The notes under the pieces are model-generated. The model made no database searches and was not told the origin of the DNA. It saw only the letters and a list, made by a program, of their open reading frames with translations. Positions 1 to 5,575 of a stretch of DNA of 6,335 nucleotides are shown one piece after another; the first letter of the stretch is position 1; every line of letters begins with the position of its first letter. The DNA is from UBA9547 sp044349205 (GTDB lineage Bacteria; Bacteroidota; Bacteroidia; Cytophagales; UBA9547), in contig JBIKRJ010000142.1 of the NCBI GenBank assembly GCA_044349205.1, positions 1 to 6,335 of the forward strand, in the 5' to 3' direction. Made by a program: the position numbers and the translations under genes.

Positions 1-174
1 GCACTCTTCGTCTACTAGCGGCTCAAATTCAGACTGTGCCTGACCCGAAAAATAAGGCCCCATCACACAGTAATTTTTCTTCCACTTTTCTACCATGGAA
101 GGTACTTTCGAACGAATAACAGTATATATGCCCCCTACTTGGTTGCATACTTCCCACGCCACTTCCACAAGCAT
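1..174 (-). CDS. Glycogen synthase, GT3 (eukaryote-type) family, N-terminal fragment
   Basis: This is the first 58 codons of a gene that runs off the left edge; no stop is seen. The translation contains EVAWEVCNQVGGIYTVIRSK (residues 4-23), the hallmark N-terminus of GT3 glycogen synthases: human and yeast enzymes have EVxNxVGGIYxV followed by a (K/S)KAP-like stretch. It continues into KNYCVMGPYF (33-42), matching the DHYHLIGP-type second strand. The Gly-Gly loop (G14-G15) is the equivalent of the donor-binding loop of related GT-B enzymes. GT3 enzymes add glucose from UDP-glucose to glycogen in the cytoplasm; donor preference here is inferred only from family. I chose the ATG at 172-174 because the conserved block begins two residues later. 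An in-frame TTG at 199-201 would add nine residues, and the upstream limit is the cyclophilin stop codon (226-228), which is in the same frame. Only a purine-rich tract, not a clear Shine-Dalgarno, precedes the ATG. Confident in the family; moderate on the start. Confidence 0.88.
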   Translation of the reverse strand, partial: MLVEVAWEVCNQVGGIYTVIRSKVPSMVEKWKKNYCVMGPYFSGQAQSEFEPLVDEEC

Positions 175-225
175 GGGTTCTTTCGGGCTTTTCTTTTCCA
201 AAAGCAGTTGGTTAATGGTTAAAAC

Positions 226-666
226 TTATTGCTCTTCTTCTATCGTTATTTTTACGATTTTGTCGCTTTGGCGCAGTTGTTCGATAATATCCAAGCCCTC
301 GTAAACCTTGCCAAAACAGGTATGCCTGCGGTCAAGATGAGCTGTTTGTTCTCGCGAGAGGACGATAAAAAACTGTGAACCTCCTGTATCGCGACCAGCG
401 TGCGCCATAGACAATACGCCTTTGTCGTGGTACTGGTTTTGACCATCCAATTCGCATTTGATATGATAACCCGGACCACCACGACCATCGCCACGGGGAC
501 AACCTCCTTGTACCACAAAGCCAGGTATCACCCTGTGGAAAGTAAGCCCGTCATAAAAACCACTTTTCGATAGTTTCACAAAATTGGCCACCGCGATGGG
601 GGCATCGTTGTCGTAAAACTCCACTTTCAAAGTGCCCTTTTCGGTTATAATTTCTCCTTTTGTCAT
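226..666 (-). CDS. Cyclophilin-type peptidyl-prolyl cis-trans isomerase, cytoplasmic
   Basis: A 146-residue single-domain cyclophilin, slightly shorter than E. coli PpiB. It catalyses cis-trans isomerisation of Xaa-Pro bonds. Visible active-site elements are FHRVIPGFVVQGG (43-55), giving the catalytic Arg45 with Phe50 and Gln53; MAHAG (87-91); GSQFFI (96-101); and HLDRRHTCFGKV (110-121), with Leu111, His115 and Phe118 in the pocket. The position of the human CypA Trp121 (cyclosporin contact) is His110 here, so low cyclosporin affinity is expected. No signal peptide or membrane segment is present, so it should be cytoplasmic and is unlikely to serve the exported protein encoded just upstream. 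The ATG at 664-666 gives a natural start (MTKGEIITEKG) before the first beta strand. It lies 75 bases after the outer-membrane gene and 51 bases before the glycogen synthase start, so it may be co-transcribed with the latter. The C-terminus is acidic (EEEQ). Identification is secure. Confidence 0.96.
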   Translation of the reverse strand: MTKGEIITEKGTLKVEFYDNDAPIAVANFVKLSKSGFYDGLTFHRVIPGFVVQGGCPRGDGRGGPGYHIKCELDGQNQYHDKGVLSMAHAGRDTGGSQFFIVLSREQTAHLDRRHTCFGKVYEGLDIIEQLRQSDKIVKITIEEEQ

Positions 667-682
667 TTCGAAAATTTATAGG

Positions 683-690
683 CGAATATA
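683..690 (-). promoter_or_regulatory. Possible Bacteroidota-type -7 box upstream of the cyclophilin gene
   Basis: On the minus strand this reads TATATTCG, seven of eight positions matching the Bacteroidota -7 consensus TAnnTTTG. A TCTG, three of four matching the -33 TTTG element, lies 20 bases upstream at 711-714. A start about seven bases downstream of the box would leave a leader of roughly 10 bases before the ATG at 666. AT-rich DNA produces such matches by chance, so this is only a candidate. It would let the cyclophilin and glycogen synthase genes be transcribed independently of the large upstream gene. Confidence 0.3.
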
Positions 691-741
691 GCAGTAAAAT
701 GGCTTACGTTCAGACTAAACTTTAAAATAGGGCATAATTGC

Positions 742-1935
742 TTAGAAATCGTAGCCCAAAGTAACGTGCCAAACAGGCCTTTGCACCACATAGTCTAAAA
801 TGCCCCAAGCCAAATCTACTTTCATGTAATAGCCCAAAAAAAGCGTTCTGATACCTGGCCCAAAACCTTGCAGCCAGGGGTTTCGGTAGTTGATAACTTT
901 GGCAGAAAACAAAGGATTTCCTGCCCCTATTATGGTAGTGTTGAAATTATTGTCTTTGTCCCAAGGACTTAGACCTGTCCAAGCGGTACCTACATCGTAA
1001 AAGGCCGTAAGCTGTAAATTTTTGAAAAAATTACTGCCAATCACCCCTCTGTAAAAATACTTGACGATAGGCCAACGCAACTCGGCATTCAGCAACAAAT
1101 ACCTATTGCCATACAATTGGTTAAAATAAAATCCGCGCATGCTCGTGACATATTTGTTGAACAAAAGATCGCGTTTGTCTAAAAAAATGTCGTTGTACAA
1201 GGGACTCACAGGATCGTTGGTATTCACGGCATATCCCGAAGCCCAATTGTCCATACCTCCCATCAGAAAATTTTTAGGCGACGAACCAACAAAAGCTCCT
1301 CCCGATACCCTCGAGGCCAATATGAGTTCTTGGTGCAAGCGTTGGTATCGTCTGAAATCTAAGCCCAATCGCCCGAAGTCCATTTGGGGAGTTTTTCCAA
1401 ATTTGCCCTCAGTTTGCTGAAAAGCGTGATTGAACTCGTAATACAATCGGAACTTGGTGCCTTCTTGCATATTTTGTGCAGTAACTAATGTATTGTCGTA
1501 CACAGCTTCGGCTCGGTAGCTGCCGTAATGGGTAAATGCATCAAATGGGTCGGGAGTAGCACCGGTGTTGAGCGGAAAAGCCAAATTGAAACGGCTATTC
1601 ATGTAGTAGGGCGCAAAACTTACCCGAAAGGTATTGGTGAAAGGATAGGCCACTTCTACCTCCCAGCGATTGACCGTGTATTTCGTAGGAAAAAAAGTTC
1701 TTTGATTGAAGAGATAAAGACGTTGCTTTTCGAATCTGAAACGAAAATCGAGTCTTTTTTTCAAGTATTGGTACTCCAAATACACCGTGCTTGTACGCAA
1801 ATCGCTGCTTCCAAAAAGCCCTCCATAGAAACGGTGGTCGTTGAACATGTCGGTAAGGGTGGCATTCATCACCACGCCAAAACCGCGCAATGGGTCAAAA
1901 ACTATGGTGGAAACCGTATTTTCTACTCCTAACCT
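742..1935 (-). other. Omp85/BamA-like outer-membrane beta-barrel domain of the 1169-residue protein
   Basis: This segment encodes residues 773-1169. It alternates amphipathic strands rich in aromatic and charged residues with polar loops, as in outer-membrane barrels. The MRGF motif (1038-1041) matches the (V/I/M)RG(F/Y) signature of Omp85 loop 6. It is followed at the usual spacing by a GNRYLLLNAELRWPI strand (1048-1062), the FYDVGTAW strand (1084-1091) and a final strand ending WHVTLGYDF with a C-terminal Phe, the usual recognition signal for barrel insertion. The exact N-terminal boundary is uncertain by a few tens of residues. Confidence 0.75.
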
Positions 1936-4251
1936 ATGCCTCGATTTCCACAATCCACCTTTTGCCGCAAAAACTTGATAATCTGACTTGTACAAATAAT
2001 ACTTATCGGTTTTTATGCCAGTCTTTTTGTTGAAATATCCGCTTGCAGATTTTAGTGTGTTCTTTTCCGATTCAAACACAAATGTTTCGGTTTGTACCGT
2101 GTCCAAGTCCAACACATTGACGGTGGTGTCTTGGGCTAGTTTGTTGATGGCGGAATCGCTCATGGTGCCGTTCATGATGGCGTTGACCAAGGTTTCCAAT
2201 TTGGCATTTTCTTGTTCGGCCCTTATTTTTTCTTCTACCACTTGCACTGCTTGTCTTCTGTTCTGTTCCACTCTTGCCACTTCCAAGCGGTGATGCTCTT
2301 CGGTGCGCTCTTTTCGAGCTGTTTTGGTAGTTTCAAATTTTCTGTCTAGTTCTAGCGGTTCAAAAAACACCCTTTCTTTGCCTTTATTCACTGTAACATA
2401 GGCCATACCCAGCGATGCTGCACTGGCATCGTAGTCGCGAAAACTTCCCATGTTGTTGGTTATTTGGATACTGCGCACATTTGTATCGGTCAAATCTTTT
2501 TTATGTAAGTTCAAAACCCCTGTTTTGTCGCTGAGGTAAAGCAGCGTGTGGGCATCGTAGGGTAGTGGTTTGCTTTCGTTGTCAATGGTATTGGTAAGCC
2601 TTTTGAGCACAGAAGCAGATTTTTCGGGCTCGTACAAAAACAAATCGAGGTTGGTACCCAATAACCTGAAACGCCCAGCATCTACGCCCAGCGTGTCGTT
2701 GTGCCTATTGCTGCTCCACACTATGTTTTTGGTTCCTTTTACATAGGCAGGATTCAGGTCGTCGTACATATCGTTGGTAATAACACGGGTTTTAGCCCGG
2801 CGCGTGTCGTATTCGTACAGGTCGCTTTGTCCGTTTCTTTCTGCCGAAAGGACAATGAGGTTGTCGTCGGCCGAATAATTGAAATCGAGTATTTGATTAA
2901 AGTTGTAAATTTTGGTACGACTTTTTAGCCTGCCATTGGCATTATAAGTTTTTAAAATGTGGCGGTTGCTCTTTTTCACCATCACCGCCAAGTGATTGTT
3001 ATTTTTCCAAGCAATGAGGGGTATGTTGAAATTGATTTTTTGGTTTACCAAGTTGCTGCCGCCTCTGTTTATCGTCTTTTTTCTGGAAAAACCGATTTTG
3101 GGTTGCTCCAATTCCCTGTCTTGGCTATTGCTTGCTACTTCTTCGGCCGGGGCATCTTCCACTATACCCAATTCTTTGTCTATGTCCGAAAGTTTGGCAG
3201 GTGCCGTAGCAGGGATGTTTTCTTCCTTTGAAGTGACGAACGCTTGCTCTCTTTTTATTTTGGACAATTTCACGGCATACCTTCCTTTCAGATTTTGGGT
3301 GTAGGCCACATAATTGCCGTTAGGACTAATTTTCACTTTGTAATAATCGACATTGCGCGCATTGTACTTTTTCACGCGTGCTTCTTTGCTTGGCATTTTG
3401 TAATCGTTTCCCAAGGCCAAAGCCATGTCTTTGTAGTATTTCCTCCATTCCTTCAAAAAATCGCGATAGGTCATTTCGAGGGTGCCCTCTATTGCTTCCC
3501 TGTCGTTGCGCAACATGCGCGCATAGGTAATAATGTTGGCCATTTGCGATTCGCCATACTGTTCTGTGATAAAACTAAAGATGGATTGGCCCAAAATTTC
3601 GGCCTCTTTTCCTCGAAATTTTGCTGGGTTGCGCAACCTATATTTAAAAACCGCATCGCGCATAAAGTCGTCCATTTCTTGGTTCCAACCACGACCCACA
3701 TAGGCTGCCGCACCCGCTACAAACCATTCGGGCAAGTTCATGAGGAGTGAATTTTGGTACACTTCTCGTATGTTGCCGCCATACAACAAATCGGTGATGT
3801 AGATGCGCGCTATCGAAGTGTTGATGTCGTTTTTGAAATCGATGAGGTTGCCGTTGAAGGCTATTTCTGCATTCAATTTCATGAAGTTGGTTTGCCCGCC
3901 TACGAAAGCCGTTTCATCGTCGAGCCCAATATTGCTTTGCAACAAGTCGGAATGTGAGTTGTAAAGCAGAAGTTTGGTTTTGCCAAATGGCGCATATCCA
4001 ATCATTTTGCTTATACGCTTGTACTCTTCTTCGGCATGTAGAGCCGTGAAACGGGCTACTTCAGAGCCCTCTTTGTAAAAATATATTTCGAAATTGTCGG
4101 TCTTGTAGTAGGTCCAGTCAAATCGCTTGGTCTGAATACGGTTTTTTCCAAAATGGTCGGTGGTGTTTTGGGCTTCCGAAAAACGAACAAACAACACGCC
4201 TACCAAAAGTAGGAAGAAGAATAATGAATTGGGCTTTAGCCTATTGCACAT
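742..4251 (-). CDS. Exported TolB-like propeller / Omp85-barrel protein with degenerate peptidase MA-like domain
   Basis: A complete 1169-residue protein. Residues 1-27 are a Sec signal peptide (hydrophobic FFFLLLVGVLFV core, likely cleavage SEA|Q). Residues about 40-280 resemble peptidase MA/gluzincin domains: PEWFVAGAAAY (174-184) sits where the third zinc-ligand helix belongs, and DFLKEWRKYY (264-273) resembles the family's C-terminal helix. However, HExxH is replaced by ARIYI (148-152) and the ligand Glu by Ala179, so it is probably non-catalytic. Residues about 300-630 form a TolB/PD40-like beta-propeller (for example VKISPNGNYVAYTQN 306-320, NIVWSSNRHND 509-519, TLLYLSDKTGVLNL 569-582), interrupted by an acidic, probably disordered insert (340-400). 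Residues 637-690 are charged and helical. Residues about 773-1169 form an Omp85/BamA-like barrel, with MRGF (1038-1041), NAELRWPI (1055-1062), FYDVGTAW (1084-1091) and a terminal Phe. No POTRA domain is recognised. Predicted location is the outer membrane with a periplasmic propeller. Such fusions are often labelled TolB-like in Bacteroidota; the substrate or partner is unknown. Confidence 0.85.
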   Translation of the reverse strand: MCNRLKPNSLFFFLLLVGVLFVRFSEAQNTTDHFGKNRIQTKRFDWTYYKTDNFEIYFYKEGSEVARFTALHAEEEYKRISKMIGYAPFGKTKLLLYNSHSDLLQSNIGLDDETAFVGGQTNFMKLNAEIAFNGNLIDFKNDINTSIARIYITDLLYGGNIREVYQNSLLMNLPEWFVAGAAAYVGRGWNQEMDDFMRDAVFKYRLRNPAKFRGKEAEILGQSIFSFITEQYGESQMANIITYARMLRNDREAIEGTLEMTYRDFLKEWRKYYKDMALALGNDYKMPSKEARVKKYNARNVDYYKVKISPNGNYVAYTQNLKGRYAVKLSKIKREQAFVTSKEENIPATAPAKLSDIDKELGIVEDAPAEEVASNSQDRELEQPKIGFSRKKTINRGGSNLVNQKINFNIPLIAWKNNNHLAVMVKKSNRHILKTYNANGRLKSRTKIYNFNQILDFNYSADDNLIVLSAERNGQSDLYEYDTRRAKTRVITNDMYDDLNPAYVKGTKNIVWSSNRHNDTLGVDAGRFRLLGTNLDLFLYEPEKSASVLKRLTNTIDNESKPLPYDAHTLLYLSDKTGVLNLHKKDLTDTNVRSIQITNNMGSFRDYDASAASLGMAYVTVNKGKERVFFEPLELDRKFETTKTARKERTEEHHRLEVARVEQNRRQAVQVVEEKIRAEQENAKLETLVNAIMNGTMSDSAINKLAQDTTVNVLDLDTVQTETFVFESEKNTLKSASGYFNKKTGIKTDKYYLYKSDYQVFAAKGGLWKSRHRLGVENTVSTIVFDPLRGFGVVMNATLTDMFNDHRFYGGLFGSSDLRTSTVYLEYQYLKKRLDFRFRFEKQRLYLFNQRTFFPTKYTVNRWEVEVAYPFTNTFRVSFAPYYMNSRFNLAFPLNTGATPDPFDAFTHYGSYRAEAVYDNTLVTAQNMQEGTKFRLYYEFNHAFQQTEGKFGKTPQMDFGRLGLDFRRYQRLHQELILASRVSGGAFVGSSPKNFLMGGMDNWASGYAVNTNDPVSPLYNDIFLDKRDLLFNKYVTSMRGFYFNQLYGNRYLLLNAELRWPIVKYFYRGVIGSNFFKNLQLTAFYDVGTAWTGLSPWDKDNNFNTTIIGAGNPLFSAKVINYRNPWLQGFGPGIRTLFLGYYMKVDLAWGILDYVVQRPVWHVTLGYDF
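2182..2343 (-). other. Charged helical (possible coiled-coil) segment between propeller and barrel
   Basis: These codons encode residues 637-690 of the 1169-residue protein. The stretch is dominated by Lys, Arg, Glu and Gln with few aromatic residues and no Gly or Pro (for example KERTEEHHRLEVARVEQNRR at 647-666), which predicts a long helix or short coiled coil. It sits exactly between the last propeller-like repeat and the start of the barrel region, so it probably acts as a periplasmic spacer or oligomerisation element. That role is inferred from composition and position only. Confidence 0.55.
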
Positions 4252-4277
4252 CTACCAAAAGCGTGTTGATTTGAAAA

Positions 4278-4285
4278 TAAAGGTA
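4278..4285 (-). promoter_or_regulatory. Possible Bacteroidota-type -7 box for the TolB-like/Omp85 gene
   Basis: On the minus strand this reads TACCTTTA, matching TAnnTTTG at seven of eight positions. A TTCG (three of four matching the -33 TTTG) begins 21 bases upstream at 4307-4310. A start near 4270 would give a leader of about 20 bases before the ATG at 4251. The inverted repeat at 4292-4309 would fall between the two promoter elements. This is a candidate by pattern only, but the 109-base gap is the longest in the window and the likeliest place for a promoter. Confidence 0.3.
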
Positions 4286-4291
4286 ATCAAA

Positions 4292-4309
4292 TCGTTCGAG
4301 TTTGAACGA
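4292..4309. repeat. Perfect 6-bp inverted repeat (TCGTTC / GAACGA), possible operator or weak terminator
   Basis: TCGTTC (4292-4297) and GAACGA (4304-4309) are exact reverse complements separated by six bases. On the transcribed strand the hairpin is followed by TTTGATT and then further T-rich sequence, so it could be a weak intrinsic terminator about 50 bases after the aminotransferase stop. Alternatively, since it lies just upstream of the candidate -7 box at 4278-4285, it could be a binding site for a dimeric regulator. The stem is short and only half GC, so neither role is established. Confidence 0.35.
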
Positions 4310-4340
4310 AAGGGGCTAAATGTAAAACCCTAGCCTGTGT

Positions 4341-4353
4341 AAACACTGTGTTT
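4341..4353. repeat. 13-bp palindrome AAACACTGTGTTT just after the aminotransferase gene
   Basis: AAACAC (4341-4346) and GTGTTT (4348-4353) are perfect inverted copies around a single base. CTGTGT also occurs twice as a direct repeat 11 bases apart (4335-4340 and 4346-4351), about one helical turn. The one-base spacer makes it a poor RNA hairpin and there is no T-run after it, so a terminator is unlikely; a DNA-binding site is possible. Chance occurrence in AT-rich DNA cannot be excluded. Confidence 0.3.
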
Positions 4354-4360
4354 GTTTTGC

Positions 4361-5542
4361 TCATGCTTCCTGTATTGCTTCCAATAAAAACTCACAGGCC
4401 TTGATTATTTCTTTTTTGCTAATGGTGAGTGGGGGTGCCACTCGCATAGAGTTGTCGCAAAACAAAAACCAATCGGTTATCACACCCTTTTTGATTGCCT
4501 TGTCTATCACTGGTTTCAGGGTTCCAAAGTTTTCCATTTCAAATGCCATCATCAAACCTTTATTTCTAGATGTCTTTATTTTAGGAAGTTGCATTATCGA
4601 AAGGAAAAGCTGTGCTTTTTCTTCCACCTGTTCTATGAGTTTTTCTTGCTGTATTACTTCTATTGTGGCCAATGAAGCGGCGCAACATACAGGGTGTCCA
4701 CCAAAAGTTGTGATGTGTCCCAATATTGGGTTGTTTCGCAACACCGCCATTATTTCAGCAGACGAAATGAAAGCACCCAATGGCATTCCGCCGCCCATCC
4801 CTTTGGCACAAACCAAAATATCGGGTATGATACCGTAGTGCTCGAAAGCCCAAAATTTGCCTGTACGGCCAAATCCACATTGTATTTCGTCAAGCACGAG
4901 CAAAGCGCCTTTTTCGTCGCATTTCTGTCTTAGTTTTTTGAAATATTCGGGCGAGGCAACCCTCACGCCAGCCTCGCCCTGCACAGTTTCTATCACCACG
5001 GCTGCCGTTTGGTCGTCTATTTGCTCCAAATCTCTTTCCTGGCCAAAATGAATTCGATTGGTGAGGGGCAAAAGCGGACGAAAGTTTTGTTTCAATTTTT
5101 CGTTGCCCCCTATGGAAAGTGCCCCGTGGGTGCTGCCGTGATAGGCATCGTAACATGAAATAATTTTCCCTCTTCCCGAGTAGCGTTTGGCCAATTTCAT
5201 GGCTCCTTCTATGGCTTCACTGCCCGAATTGGTGAAATAGACGGAAGAAAGCGAGTGTGGTAAAAGGGAGGCTAACTTTTGTGCCAAAAGCACCTGCGGC
5301 GACTGTACATATTCGCCATATACCATCAAATGAAGGTATTTATCTACTTGATCTTTAATGGCTTGTACCACTTTAGGATGGCGATGCCCTACGTTGCTAA
5401 CCCCAATACCTGAAATTAAATCAATGTATTTTTCGCCATTTGCTCCATACAAATACACCCCTTCTGCTTTTTCTATCTCCAACATCAAAGGAAAATCGGA
5501 GGTTTGGGCAACGTTTTGCAGAAAAAGCTCTCGGTTGGTCAT
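4361..5542 (-). CDS. Class III PLP-dependent aminotransferase, acetylornithine/ornithine aminotransferase-like
   Basis: A complete 393-residue fold-type I aminotransferase, the usual length for the ArgD/OAT subgroup. Visible features: NSGSEA (105-110), which binds the PLP phosphate; AYHGST (133-138), with the aromatic and His stacking region; ETVQGEAGV (185-193); LDEIQCGFGRTGKF (217-230), with Asp218 for the pyridine nitrogen; AKGMGGGMPLGAF (246-258), with Lys247 as the Schiff-base lysine; TTFGGHP (278-284); and RVAPPLTI (367-374). Glu190 and Arg367 correspond to the human OAT Glu235/Arg413 pair that handles glutamate, so 2-oxoglutarate/glutamate is a likely co-substrate. The usual HGRT arginine, which helps bind the amino-donor carboxylate, is Ser137 here, so the amino donor may not be ornithine or acetylornithine. 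The protein is cytoplasmic. The start ATG lies 33 bases after the M16 peptidase stop, suggesting co-transcription. No arginine-biosynthesis genes adjoin it. Class assignment is firm; substrate is unknown. Confidence 0.93.
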   Translation of the reverse strand: MTNRELFLQNVAQTSDFPLMLEIEKAEGVYLYGANGEKYIDLISGIGVSNVGHRHPKVVQAIKDQVDKYLHLMVYGEYVQSPQVLLAQKLASLLPHSLSSVYFTNSGSEAIEGAMKLAKRYSGRGKIISCYDAYHGSTHGALSIGGNEKLKQNFRPLLPLTNRIHFGQERDLEQIDDQTAAVVIETVQGEAGVRVASPEYFKKLRQKCDEKGALLVLDEIQCGFGRTGKFWAFEHYGIIPDILVCAKGMGGGMPLGAFISSAEIMAVLRNNPILGHITTFGGHPVCCAASLATIEVIQQEKLIEQVEEKAQLFLSIMQLPKIKTSRNKGLMMAFEMENFGTLKPVIDKAIKKGVITDWFLFCDNSMRVAPPLTISKKEIIKACEFLLEAIQEA

Positions 5543-5575
5543 TTTCTAATTGCGCATTTTGTTATCAGACCTGGC

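Noticed and set aside
95..304. 69-codon plus-strand open frame across the glycogen synthase/cyclophilin junction
   Set aside because: It is antisense to two conserved protein ends and to their intergenic gap; it has no motif.
1528..1932. 134-codon plus-strand open frame within the barrel region
   Set aside because: It is fully antisense to well-supported barrel coding sequence, and the translation looks random.
3244..3750. 168-codon open frame on the plus strand, overlapping other plus-strand frames
   Set aside because: It is antisense to the peptidase MA-like and propeller region of the 1169-residue protein, has no family resemblance and no plausible promoter or neighbour.
4313..4336. GGCTA/TAGCC inverted pair on the minus strand as a terminator stem for the aminotransferase
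   Set aside because: It has only five base pairs around a long loop and no T-run after it; too weak to annotate.
5546..5557. Four-codon mini-frame ATG CGC AAT TAG on the minus strand just before the aminotransferase
   Set aside because: It is too short to judge as a leader peptide and shows no codon bias or attenuator-like hairpins around it.
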